Assembly (NCBI RefSeq): GCF_014384785.1 | Contig: NZ_JACRSU010000001.1 | Coordinates: 372,001-436,000 of the forward strand | Direction: 5' to 3' | From: Congzhengia minquanensis | Lineage (GTDB): Bacteria > Bacillota > Clostridia > UBA1381 > UBA9506 | Length of the DNA: 64,000 bases | Shown: positions 25,585 through 33,869 of the stretch, piece after piece | How the letters are laid out: every line of letters begins with the position of its first letter | Numbering within the stretch: position 1 is the first letter of the stretch | The notes under the pieces: generated by a model | Databases searched by the model: none | Seen by the model: the letters and a program-made list of their open reading frames with translations, nothing else | What the model was told of the DNA's origin: nothing | Made by a program: the position numbers and the translations under genes

Positions 25585-26527
25585 AAAGCGAAAACCGGAG
25601 CATGAAAAACATATATGCAATGTAGAGCGCAACCATGAAAAAACCTTGCCCGCGCATGAGCCTGCGGGAAAAGAGCGTGGGCAAAACACAGGCGGCGCCC
25701 AACACAATGCTCGCAGGCATATCCACCAAAAGCGTTTGTGGTGCTAACGTCAGCGTGCCGCCGGAAATGAAGCTGCAAAGCGGAATAATCAGCGTGGTGT
25801 CGATTATGTTTGCTCCTAAAATATTGCCCACCGACAGAGCGCCCTGTTTTTTCACTGCCGCGGTAATGGAGGTCACCAGCTCCGGTAAAGATGTTCCAAT
25901 TGCAACCAGCGTAACGCCGATAATAGACTCCGGAACACCGAAACGCAGTGCCAGGCTTTGGCCCCGGTCTACTAGCAGCCGCGCGCCGATAACTATGGCC
26001 GCAACGCCTATGATAAAACAAATTAAATGGCCGCCAATGCTTCCGCTGACCTCCCCGTTTTCCTGCTGGGGGGCCTGCTTTGCCTGATTTACATTTACCA
26101 GCATGAAAGAAACGAAAATAAGCACCAAAATTACCGAACCAAGAGGCAAAAGCCGGCCGCTTATACTGAACACATAAATTGTGCCGATGGCTAAAAGCAT
26201 TAAAAAGCCCGAGGGGAAAAATGTGCGCCGCTTTATCACAAACGGGCAGAAAATGGCGCACACACTGAGCACCAGTCCTATGTTTGCGTTAACCGAGCCA
26301 ACAGAATTTCCCACTGCAATTTCGTTGCTGCCCGAAAGCGTGGCCAAAACCGATACCGTAATTTCCGGCAGCGTGGTTGCAAAGCTCACCAGCGTTGCAC
26401 CGATAATCACTTTTGGAATGCCCGATTTTTCGGCAATCCAGACGGCGGAATCCACAAACATGTCTCCCCCTTTTATAATCAAAATAAGCCCGATTGAAAA
26501 TAGCAAAATGTCAATAAAAATGTTCAA
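25583..26527 (-). CDS. CaCA-family sodium/calcium (cation) exchanger
   Basis: A 314-residue membrane antiporter with about ten helices and the two alpha-repeats of the YrbG family: GATLVSFATTLPEI with GNSVGSVNANI in the first half, and GVTLVAIGTSLPEL with GNILGANIIDT in the second. These are the ion-binding sites. It should exchange calcium or another cation for sodium, potassium or protons. The start is a TTG at 26527, five bases after AGGAGG; an ATG farther up (26578) would place the ribosome site inside the gene. Confidence 0.9.
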   Translation of the reverse strand: MNIFIDILLFSIGLILIIKGGDMFVDSAVWIAEKSGIPKVIIGATLVSFATTLPEITVSVLATLSGSNEIAVGNSVGSVNANIGLVLSVCAIFCPFVIKRRTFFPSGFLMLLAIGTIYVFSISGRLLPLGSVILVLIFVSFMLVNVNQAKQAPQQENGEVSGSIGGHLICFIIGVAAIVIGARLLVDRGQSLALRFGVPESIIGVTLVAIGTSLPELVTSITAAVKKQGALSVGNILGANIIDTTLIIPLCSFISGGTLTLAPQTLLVDMPASIVLGAACVLPTLFSRRLMRGQGFFMVALYIAYMFFMLRFSL

Positions 26528-26645
26528 AGCGTCCTCCTGTTTTGTTGCCACAAACCTCGGCATATTCAGGGCAGCCAAACAGCTTGTAAGGCTTCTCCAA
26601 TTTCAATCTATGAGGACGCCTGTGCAATTATTCATGCAATCGTAG

Positions 26646-27419
26646 TTACGAGGTGCTGTTTCGATATTCCCGGGGCGTCATGTGCGTTTCCTCTTTGAAA
26701 ATTTTTCCAAAATAGCTGGGGCTTTCAAAGCCGCACATCTCGCCGATTTCCGCAACGGAGCACACGGTGAACTTTAAAAACTGTTTTGCCTTCGTCACAC
26801 GGATTTGCTTTAAATGGCTCATCACGCTCATGCCCCGTTCCTTTGCATAATAGCGGCACAGGGCAAATTTGTCCATGCCGGAGACTTCGGCAATTTCGTC
26901 TAAGGTCAGCGGCTTGTCGAAGTTGTTTTCCAAATATAAGCGCACCCGGGAGAAGACGGAAACATCGCTTGCCTCTAAGGTTTCCAAAAGTTCAATCAAC
27001 CAGCTGTAGCAGGCCGCCGACCGGGCCGCAACCGTGCTTCCCTTTTCGCACAGGTTAGAAAGCTGAGCGCAGGACTCTTTCCAAAACGCAGGCAGTTTAA
27101 ACACTTTAAAGCGGTTCATGCGGTAAAACGTCAGCAAATCTTCCGCGCCCTGAAATGTCACCCAGGAGGTGGCAAACGTTTCCCCACTCTTTGTGTATGC
27201 ATGGGGGCAGTCCTTATTCATAAACACGCCGTAGCCTACGCCGATATGGCGCGGCTCCCCGGCAAAATGAAACAGACCCTCCCCCTGCGTCACCCACAAA
27301 ATGTGGTGGAATTCAAACCCGTTGGGGCGGCTGATTGCCGATTGCGTTTCGGTGCTGCCTGCAGCGGTTAATATAATGGGATACGGTTTTTTCAGGTTTC
27401 TTTGAATTTCAACAAACAT
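26646..27419 (-). CDS. AraC family transcriptional regulator
   Basis: A 257-residue regulator. The N-terminal half is a cupin-like sensor (HHILWVTQGEGLFHFAGEP near residue 40, then NKDCPHAY), and the last 100 residues hold two helix-turn-helix motifs, the second around CGFESPSYFGKIFKEE. The ATG at 27419 follows AAGGAT; the TTG at 27425 is an alternative. It is divergent from the oxidoreductase/isomerase pair at 27540-29312, which it probably controls. Confidence 0.92.
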   Translation of the reverse strand: MFVEIQRNLKKPYPIILTAAGSTETQSAISRPNGFEFHHILWVTQGEGLFHFAGEPRHIGVGYGVFMNKDCPHAYTKSGETFATSWVTFQGAEDLLTFYRMNRFKVFKLPAFWKESCAQLSNLCEKGSTVAARSAACYSWLIELLETLEASDVSVFSRVRLYLENNFDKPLTLDEIAEVSGMDKFALCRYYAKERGMSVMSHLKQIRVTKAKQFLKFTVCSVAEIGEMCGFESPSYFGKIFKEETHMTPREYRNSTS

Positions 27420-27454
27420 ATGCAATATCCTTATAGTTTATCAATATATTATCA

Positions 27455-27483
27455 TTGACTTTCTGCTATTTTTGCAATATCAT
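27455..27483 (+). promoter_or_regulatory. Probable promoter of the oxidoreductase-isomerase pair
   Basis: TTGACT (27455-27460), 17 bases, TATCAT (27478-27483). The -10 box is weak, as is usual for an activator-dependent promoter next to an AraC gene. A TATACC at 27484 is an alternative. Confidence 0.55.
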
Positions 27484-27539
27484 TATACCAGAAAGGTAAA
27501 GCAATGTAAATATATTTTTAATAAAACGGAGGTTTCACC

Positions 27540-28538
27540 ATGAAAAAGTTAAGACTGGGCATTATCGGCTGTGGCGGAAGATTCAATGCCCATTTAAACG
27601 GTTTGCTGCAATTGGACAATGCCGAGATTGTTGCAGTAGCGGATCCCATTGAAGAACGCAGAATTGCCGCCGGAAAAAATACCGGGGCAAAAAAAATCTA
27701 TCACGACCACACGGATTTATACAACAACGAAAGCCGCGACACCTTAGATGCGGTAATGATTTTTATTGAACCAACCGCCCACACCGATACAGAAACCCGG
27801 GCCATTGACATGGGCCTGCATTTTTTTATAGAAAAACCCATGACCATGGACTTAGAGCTGGCAGACACGGTTTTGAAAAAATCGGAGGAAAAGGGTCTTA
27901 TTACCTCGGTAGGATTTCAGGACCGATATTTAGACTTAATCGACATCATTAAGGCCGAGCTTCCCAAGCACAAACAGGGCGGTCTTGTTTACGGCGCATG
28001 GGTTGGCGGGATTCCCGGCGTTTGGTGGTGGCAGAAAAAATCCACCTGCGGCGGGCAGCTGGTTGAGCAAAACATTCATTTGTTAGACGGCCTGCGCTAT
28101 CTTTATGGAGAGCCGTTGTCGGTTTATGCGACCTGCTCTAGAGGGATGGTTGTCCCCGGAGTAGACGCCAGCCCGGAATATGACACTGACGACCACTCCA
28201 CCGCGGTTATTAGGTTTAAAAACAACGTTACTGCAACGTTAGTAAGCGGATGCTACTCCAAAACCGTGCGCCCCAACTGCGGTTATGTAATCACCTTAGA
28301 TGACATGATTTTAGACTATCGGCTCAGAAATAACTTAATTATTACCACCCAGACGGTAACAAGGGACATTAAGCGCAGCATGGATCAGACCTTTGCGTTA
28401 GACCAGGCCTTTGTGCAGGCCGTGTTAACCGGCGACCGTTCGTTGATCCGCTCTCCTTACGGCGATGCGCTGAAATCGCTTAAGCTTGCTTTTGCGGCAA
28501 ATAAATCTATGGAAACAGGCGAAGTAATTTACTTTTAA
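27540..28538 (+). CDS. Gfo/Idh/MocA-family oxidoreductase
   Basis: A 332-residue NAD(P)-dependent sugar or cyclitol dehydrogenase. The Rossmann motif GIIGCGGRFNAHL opens the protein, the family EKPM motif (FIEKPMTMD, with the catalytic-region Lys) is near residue 98, and a His in EQNIHLLDGL near 180 matches the D-x-x-H catalytic place. GGAGG is 9 bases before the ATG. It is followed after 21 bases by a sugar isomerase gene, a pairing typical of inositol or rare-sugar catabolism. The substrate is unknown. Confidence 0.9.
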   Translation: MKKLRLGIIGCGGRFNAHLNGLLQLDNAEIVAVADPIEERRIAAGKNTGAKKIYHDHTDLYNNESRDTLDAVMIFIEPTAHTDTETRAIDMGLHFFIEKPMTMDLELADTVLKKSEEKGLITSVGFQDRYLDLIDIIKAELPKHKQGGLVYGAWVGGIPGVWWWQKKSTCGGQLVEQNIHLLDGLRYLYGEPLSVYATCSRGMVVPGVDASPEYDTDDHSTAVIRFKNNVTATLVSGCYSKTVRPNCGYVITLDDMILDYRLRNNLIITTQTVTRDIKRSMDQTFALDQAFVQAVLTGDRSLIRSPYGDALKSLKLAFAANKSMETGEVIYF

Positions 28539-28559
28539 ATTGAGAAAGGACGTGCAAAC

Positions 28560-29312
28560 ATGAGAATTTGTATCCCAATCCCCTGTTTTTTCAAACAGGA
28601 TTTTGTAGAAGCTATTTATAAGGTAAAATCCTTGGGATTCGATGCCATAGAAACCTATGACTGGAAGTCGTTGGACTTAGACGCTGTAAAAAACGCATGT
28701 GAAGACGCTGGCGTAGAGCTTATCAGTATGTGCACCACAGAATTCCGCATGACAGACGAACGGTTCCACAAACAGTGGCTTTTAGGGCTTGAGGAAAGCT
28801 GCAAGGCTGCGAACCAGGCGGGAGCCAAGCACCTTATCACCCAGGTGGGTCAGGACACCGGCGCTCCCAGGGAGAAACAGCACGAAAACATTGTTGCCGC
28901 TTTAAAAGAGGCAAAACCGATTTTAGAATGCTACGGCGTAACCATTATGATTGAGCCGCTGAACACCTTGGTGAACCACCCCGGTTATTACCTGTGGTCT
29001 GCGGTGGAAGGGTTCGAAATTGTCCGCGAGGCAGACCACCCCTTGGTAAAAGTGGTTTATGACATTTACCACCAGCAGGTGATGGAAGGCAACATCATTC
29101 CCAATATTACAAATAATTTAGACTGCATTGCCCATCTGCACAGTGCCGGCCACCCGGGACGCCATGAACTGCAGTATGGCGAAAGCGACTATAACGTGAT
29201 TTTCCGTGCCGTGGACGAAGCGGGCTATAAAGGCTGCTGCGGCTTAGAATATCAGCCGCTGCTTCCCGCTGAGGAAAGCTTAAATGAATTTAAGCGGATT
29301 TATTTAAAATAA
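28560..29312 (+). CDS. Sugar phosphate isomerase/epimerase (hydroxypyruvate isomerase-like)
   Basis: A 250-residue TIM-barrel protein of the AP-endonuclease 2 superfamily. Metal-ligand residues are visible as Glu in MIEPLNT near residue 137, Asp/His in YDIYHQQV near 170, His in HLHSAGHPGRHE near 200, and Glu in GLEYQP near 230; this set matches the Hyi/IolI/tagatose-epimerase type. AAAGGACG precedes the ATG. It forms a two-gene operon with the upstream oxidoreductase under the divergent AraC regulator. Confidence 0.88.
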   Translation: MRICIPIPCFFKQDFVEAIYKVKSLGFDAIETYDWKSLDLDAVKNACEDAGVELISMCTTEFRMTDERFHKQWLLGLEESCKAANQAGAKHLITQVGQDTGAPREKQHENIVAALKEAKPILECYGVTIMIEPLNTLVNHPGYYLWSAVEGFEIVREADHPLVKVVYDIYHQQVMEGNIIPNITNNLDCIAHLHSAGHPGRHELQYGESDYNVIFRAVDEAGYKGCCGLEYQPLLPAEESLNEFKRIYLK

Positions 29313-29317
29313 TGAAC

Positions 29318-29358
29318 ATACACAAAGGGCGCCGCTATCAGCGGCGTCCTTTGTGTAT
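29318..29358. terminator. Long hairpin between convergent genes
   Basis: A near-perfect stem of about 18 bp (29318-29335 with 29341-29358, one mismatch) with a short loop follows the isomerase. The T tail is poor, so it may act by structure or serve as an mRNA 3' end. Confidence 0.65.
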
Positions 29359-29375
29359 TAAACTGCATGGTGAAA

Positions 29376-30233
29376 TTAACTTAAGTAAAATTTTTTTCTT
29401 TTTATGCCAACCGACTTTGCTAAAGATTCAATTTTTTCGGGTAAAATATTAAGATTTTCAGAAATTTCTTCTATCGTATATTCATTCAGTAACATTTTAT
29501 AAACTGAAAGTTCACTTTTTGTAAGTTGTCTTTCAAACTGCTCATCTAACATTTTATTTTCAATTTTAACATAGTTCAAATCATTGTATTTTATTACGCT
29601 ATATAAATTAAAATTTTGCGATTTATCATTATGAAACGCTGCATCAATAGATTTTGATTCCATTTGCACATACTTAACATGAGCATGATTTGCCATTTTA
29701 ACAAGATATTCTGTGTGCTTGGTAAGATATTCTTCAAAATTCCCGCGGTCAGGAGTGTATTGTTTGGCCGCCTCACAAAATGCAAGACCAATATTTTGCC
29801 GTCTGTCCTCGGGCGGAGTCGTTTTTGCCATCTTTTTAAATATTTTATCCGCCAATGGCTTGTATAAAGCCAATATCTGTTCCGTGTCATATTCTGAATT
29901 TTTCTTACGAAGAATAATTTGACCAACCCACCAATTGTTTTGCTTATCATATGTAAAATCAAAACTAACAGGTAATTTCATTCCTAAATCTGCAATTGCC
30001 GGAGCTAATCCAAAAACAGTATTCATTTTACGCTTTTTATATTTAGAATCTTGAGTTCCTACAATTAGAAGCGTTCTTGAACTCATGTCAAATCCAAATT
30101 GAATATTCTCGGGAAGTTTGCTTTGTAACGCATCATTTAACAAAAGCTTCTTATTGCTGCCAAGTGTAGCAGTTAATTTTTGTTCTTTTACTGGCTTATC
30201 AAACCAGACAATAGTTTGAGCATTAATCTTCAT
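29376..30233 (-). CDS. Unknown protein with C-terminal helix-turn-helix
   Basis: A 285-residue cytoplasmic protein I do not recognise. It is Lys-rich and its DNA is much richer in A+T than its neighbours. The N-terminal 120 residues look like mixed alpha/beta. The last 50 residues (LTKSELSVYKMLLNEYTIEEISENLNI and onward, in two parts) look like a sigma region 4 or LuxR-type helix-turn-helix: a conserved start, then an STxEIAxxL-like TIEEISENL. It is therefore probably a DNA-binding regulator. It has a consensus promoter at 30313-30341 and GGGGGA before the ATG. Recent acquisition is possible from base composition. Confidence 0.65.
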   Translation of the reverse strand: MKINAQTIVWFDKPVKEQKLTATLGSNKKLLLNDALQSKLPENIQFGFDMSSRTLLIVGTQDSKYKKRKMNTVFGLAPAIADLGMKLPVSFDFTYDKQNNWWVGQIILRKKNSEYDTEQILALYKPLADKIFKKMAKTTPPEDRRQNIGLAFCEAAKQYTPDRGNFEEYLTKHTEYLVKMANHAHVKYVQMESKSIDAAFHNDKSQNFNLYSVIKYNDLNYVKIENKMLDEQFERQLTKSELSVYKMLLNEYTIEEISENLNILPEKIESLAKSVGIKRKKFYLS

Positions 30234-30312
30234 CTTTCTCTTCCCCCTATTCTGAAAGCTTAATTGTTACGTATTTACCGGCCACTTCAATGTTTATTTA
30301 CTATACAATTCA

Positions 30313-30341
30313 ATTATACTATCTTCTAAAATATTTGTCAA
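30313..30341 (-). promoter_or_regulatory. Consensus promoter of the helix-turn-helix gene
   Basis: Minus-strand TTGACA (30336-30341), 17 bases, TATAAT (30313-30318). The -10 region GATAGTATAAT is the same as in the AraC promoter at 912-940. Confidence 0.85.
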
Positions 30342-30359
30342 CAAAAAGTTTGATATTTT

Positions 30360-30401
30360 AACAAGAAGCCCGAAAATCAACTGATTTTCGGGCTTCTTGT
30401 T
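30360..30401 (-). terminator. Terminator of the diguanylate cyclase gene
   Basis: A near-perfect 20-bp inverted repeat with a 2-base loop starts at the stop codon of the diguanylate cyclase gene. The T run that follows on the minus strand is short. Confidence 0.7.
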
Positions 30402-31326
30402 AAAGTTCCTGATAAACACAATATGTATTTTTCTGATTCTTTGCCTTGTAGAGGGAGGTATCGGCTTTTATAAACAGCTCCTTAAAACTTTGGGCATGGC
30501 CCGGATAAATGGCGGCTCCAATACTTTGGGTAATGCCAAAGTTTAAATTCATCTCCGCCAGCATTTCCTTAAGCTTTGCATGCAGGTTGTCTGCATTTCC
30601 TATATTGCAAAGAAGCAGGACAAACTCATCGCCGCCCCATCTGCCTAAAATGTCTGTTTTTCTAACCTTACGCTTTAATTCGTCCGAGAATTCTTTGAGC
30701 ACTTCGTCCCCCTTCGAGTGGCCATATGTATCGTTCACTGCTTTAAAGCTGTCTATGTCAATTAAAACCAAAGCGTGGGTTTCATTGTTGTTTTCTGCGA
30801 GTTTTCGGGCAATTTTACATTCTGTTGCTGTTTTGTTAAAAAGGCCGGTCAGCGGGTCTAATTTTGCCATTGCGCGGTATCCGTCCATTTGCAGTTTCAT
30901 TGCATTAATGTCAGTGATAACGCCCACCATATAAATAGTTTCCCCGTTTTCTACAATTGGCGTTACGTCAATTTTGCACCACACAAATTCCGTATCTCCC
31001 GCCTTCATCCGGGCCTGATAGGAAAATGGTTTCCCTTCAAATATATTTTGAAACGCCTCGTTAATAATTGCCACATCGTCCGGATGCGCAAAATATGCCA
31101 TAACCTGCTTCTGATATTCTTCCGGCGGAAGCTTGGAAAATTTCCAAACTTCCTCTAAAATGACTTTACCTGATTTATGAAAAATCACTTCCGCGTTCTC
31201 AAAAAACGTATATAGTTGATTTTTAATATCGACTTCATAAACACAAATTTTTGCAGCCTGCAAAACGGCGGAAAACCGTTCCTTATATTTTTGCAGCTCT
31301 ATAGAGGTATTAAAACTACGTTCCAT
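30400..31326 (-). CDS. PAS-GGDEF diguanylate cyclase
   Basis: A 308-residue signalling enzyme that should make cyclic di-GMP from two GTP. A PAS-like sensor with its PAC tail (IYMVGVITDI) covers about residues 20-145. The GGDEF domain starts with LDPLTGLFNK at 156-165, has LIDIDSFKAVND, and carries an intact active site GGDEF at 231-235. The RxxD inhibitory site (RKTD, 222-225) sits exactly five residues ahead, so product feedback is expected. There is no membrane segment. GGAGG is 6 bases before the ATG. What the PAS domain senses is unknown. Confidence 0.95.
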   Translation of the reverse strand: MERSFNTSIELQKYKERFSAVLQAAKICVYEVDIKNQLYTFFENAEVIFHKSGKVILEEVWKFSKLPPEEYQKQVMAYFAHPDDVAIINEAFQNIFEGKPFSYQARMKAGDTEFVWCKIDVTPIVENGETIYMVGVITDINAMKLQMDGYRAMAKLDPLTGLFNKTATECKIARKLAENNNETHALVLIDIDSFKAVNDTYGHSKGDEVLKEFSDELKRKVRKTDILGRWGGDEFVLLLCNIGNADNLHAKLKEMLAEMNLNFGITQSIGAAIYPGHAQSFKELFIKADTSLYKAKNQKNTYCVYQEL

Positions 31327-31396
31327 GCCGGCCTCCTTTCCAAATGCTTTTTAATATATGTTTAAACAATAATGTTAATCATATAAAAATTAAATT

Positions 31397-32149
31397 TTAT
31401 TTTTTAAGAATTCTTTCGAAACTGGCGGCGTCCAGCAAATTTACCGTTTCAAAAACTCCCTTGTAAAACACAGCCCAGTTATTAAAAACGCAAGGAAGTT
31501 CTTTGGCCTTTTTCAGCGTGTCCACGGGAAAAAACGAAACAGAAACGTTTTTCTCTCCGCAAAGCTGTTTTACCATTTCAATGCGCTGCCAGATATAAGG
31601 GCATTGCATGTCATAATATATAGTCAGCTCTTCGCGGTCAATTTTCTGGGTTTTCACATTTTGTGCAAACTTTGGTGTTGTTCCGTCAAAAGAAAGCGCA
31701 AGCAATTCATATCCGTTTTCGGTCGTGTCAACAACTGAAAATCCAAACTTTTTCGCAAACGACTGGTTGGAAAGCCACGACTTTTGCTTCTTCGCTCCCA
31801 GCATACATATGCCGGATTTTCCTTTTTCCTTTGCGTCCGCCAAACAATATTCCATTAGCGCTTTCCCATATCCTTTTCCTTTGTTGCTTGCACCGTTGAC
31901 CCATAAACAATAAATATAATAAAAGTTTTCGCCAACTATGGGAACCCAGGCCGTTTCGAGAGGAGCATATTCAATAAACACCGCAGCTTTATCGTTTAAC
32001 TTTCTGAAAACATGGCCTTCCTGAAGCCGTTCAGAGAGCCACTGCCGCTTTGCGTCGACTCCCTGGTGAGGCTTTCTGCTGCGAATTATGCAACACAAAT
32101 GTTCATTGAACAGATTTTCTGCCGTAATATTTACAAATTCAGTGTTCAT
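31397..32149 (-). CDS. GNAT acetyltransferase with C-terminal YoaP-like domain
   Basis: A 250-residue two-domain protein. Residues about 5-160 are a GNAT acyltransferase: the acetyl-CoA loop appears as NKGKGYGKALMEYC. Residues about 165-250 form a thioredoxin-like domain (YYDMQCPYIWQRIE, with a single Cys) as in Bacillus YoaP. It probably acetylates a small molecule or peptide. The ATG at 32149 follows GAGG. It is upstream of the cyclase gene on the same strand with a 70-base gap and a short AT stretch between; co-transcription is possible. Confidence 0.85.
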   Translation of the reverse strand: MNTEFVNITAENLFNEHLCCIIRSRKPHQGVDAKRQWLSERLQEGHVFRKLNDKAAVFIEYAPLETAWVPIVGENFYYIYCLWVNGASNKGKGYGKALMEYCLADAKEKGKSGICMLGAKKQKSWLSNQSFAKKFGFSVVDTTENGYELLALSFDGTTPKFAQNVKTQKIDREELTIYYDMQCPYIWQRIEMVKQLCGEKNVSVSFFPVDTLKKAKELPCVFNNWAVFYKGVFETVNLLDAASFERILKK

Positions 32150-32361
32150 TCGCACCCTCGTTCCCTTTTTTCATTTTCTACGGAATTATATTATATCACA
32201 CCCTTCTGCTTTTTTCAATACTGTGTCAATACTTTCCAAAGGATTTTACCTCCATACAGCCGAATAAAGAAATAGAGAATGATGTGATAGTTTTTTTGTT
32301 TTTCCAACGAATTAGATAACAGAAGCGCTTCTATTTCACACAGAATGAGGGTGTAGTTTTC

Positions 32362-32913
32362 GTGAACCAGGACGACAAAATTGTTGCCGGGATAATAAAA
32401 AAGGATCAAAAGGCGTTTGAACTTTTGGTTGATGAATACGGCGGGCTAATTTGGTCAATCGTTAAATTTCATTTATCTGTTTTTGAAGTTTATCAGGAGG
32501 AGTGCAGAAACGACATTCTGCTTTCCATCTGGCAAAACATTGATCGCTATGATGCAAATAAGAACTCCTTAAAAAACTGGATTGGTGCAATCAGCAAGTA
32601 TAAATGCATAGATTACAAACGCAAATATTATAAGGAGCTGCGGTTAGAAGCTTTAGATGAAACCATTCCCGATACCAAAAACACGTTTGAACAAACCATG
32701 CAAAACGAAATCGACAGCCTGCTGTCCGGCCTTTCTCCCGGCGACCGGGAGTTGTTTTACCGGCACTATATCTTAGGAGAAAAGGTCGAAACAATTGCAA
32801 AAGAATTTCATAAAAGTTCCGGCTATTTTTATAACCGTCTGTCCAGGGGACGAAAAAAACTGAAACAAAACCTTCGAAGGAGTGATTATTTTGAAAGCAA
32901 CCCATCAAAATAA
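32362..32913 (+). CDS. RNA polymerase sigma factor, ECF-like
   Basis: A 183-residue sigma-70 family protein with region 2 (about residues 15-85, including NIDRYDANKNSLKNWIGAI) and region 4 (about 120-175, including ETIAKEFHKSSGYFYNRLSRGRKKL), without regions 1 or 3. It would redirect RNA polymerase to a small regulon. The start is a GTG at 32362 after GAGGG. The next gene, a membrane protein, begins inside its 3' end (23-base overlap), the usual arrangement of a sigma with its anti-sigma factor. Confidence 0.88.
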   Translation: MNQDDKIVAGIIKKDQKAFELLVDEYGGLIWSIVKFHLSVFEVYQEECRNDILLSIWQNIDRYDANKNSLKNWIGAISKYKCIDYKRKYYKELRLEALDETIPDTKNTFEQTMQNEIDSLLSGLSPGDRELFYRHYILGEKVETIAKEFHKSSGYFYNRLSRGRKKLKQNLRRSDYFESNPSK

Positions 32914-33796
32914 AGAAATAAGAAATGAATTTGATTTTTTAAACGATGTGAAAATGGATTTCTCAGACTATGAAATCATGAATTTATCAGAAACGGAGCG
33001 TAATAAAATGAAAAACATAAATAAACCGCATAAAAAATTCTCAGTAGGAAAGGTTTCTGCGCTGGCGGCCTGTGTTGCTTTGGTTGTCGCTTTCAGTCAA
33101 ACCGCAATTGCAAAAGACTTTTTCAGCAACATTATTTCCAGCGTTTCCACTGGGCACAACCTGTTTGTAAAAACAGACGACTCTAACATGAAAATGACGC
33201 TGCCCGACGAGGTGAAGGGCAAGTTCTACGACAAAGACGGAAACCCCGCAACGGAATACCGGAGCGGCGACACACTTTTTGACGCGGAAGGAAATGAAAT
33301 TTTAGACGTTCCCCGCTACATTACAGAAACTTTGGGAATTGACACTCTGACCATGAACGGTGCAAAGGTGAAGGTTCAAGTTAAGGCCTCTGACAAAGAT
33401 GTTTTAAAAGAAGCAGAGGAAGCGGGAGAAAATGTTGTTTATGAATTGGATAAAATAAACGATTCGTTAAACTTTACCGCAAAACTGCCCGACTATGTGC
33501 CGGAAAACTTTGAATTCTTCGGTGCAACGGCCGACGGAGACTACCTGTTCCTATATTACAGGAACAAAGAAACCGGAAACTATTTTGCGATTCACGAGCG
33601 TGCCATAAACGACGAAACGAAGTTTGAAACATCAACCGACGGCACCTTAATTGAAACCACAGTGAACGGCAGCAAGGCCGTGCTGATGGAAGGCAAAACG
33701 CTGGACTGGGAAACCGATGGCATTGCCGTAAGCGTAATGGGACGTAACACGATATCCACCGCAGATGTTTATAAAGTAGCTGACTCCATAAAATAA
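32891..33796 (+). CDS. Putative membrane anti-sigma factor with DUF4367-like domain
   Basis: A 301-residue protein with a short cytoplasmic N-terminus of about 50 residues, one membrane helix (about 52-72, VSALAACVALVVAFSQTAIA) and an extracellular part. The C-terminal region (from LPDYVPENFEFFG) resembles DUF4367, seen in clostridial anti-sigma and surface sensors. The start is taken as TTG at 32891, eight bases after GGAG; a GTG at 32882 is covered by that ribosome site. It probably holds the sigma factor at the membrane until an envelope signal arrives. A terminator follows. Confidence 0.75.
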   Translation: MKATHQNKEIRNEFDFLNDVKMDFSDYEIMNLSETERNKMKNINKPHKKFSVGKVSALAACVALVVAFSQTAIAKDFFSNIISSVSTGHNLFVKTDDSNMKMTLPDEVKGKFYDKDGNPATEYRSGDTLFDAEGNEILDVPRYITETLGIDTLTMNGAKVKVQVKASDKDVLKEAEEAGENVVYELDKINDSLNFTAKLPDYVPENFEFFGATADGDYLFLYYRNKETGNYFAIHERAINDETKFETSTDGTLIETTVNGSKAVLMEGKTLDWETDGIAVSVMGRNTISTADVYKVADSIK

Positions 33797-33808
33797 AACT
33801 ACAAAAAC

Positions 33809-33843
33809 ACCGGTGAGAGCGTTTGCTCTCACCGGTATTTTTT
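33809..33843 (+). terminator. Terminator of the sigma/anti-sigma operon
   Basis: A perfect 12-bp stem (33809-33820 with 33825-33836), a 4-base loop, then a T run. Confidence 0.9.
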
Positions 33844-33869
33844 ATTTTGAAAAGAATTGTGCCGACATT

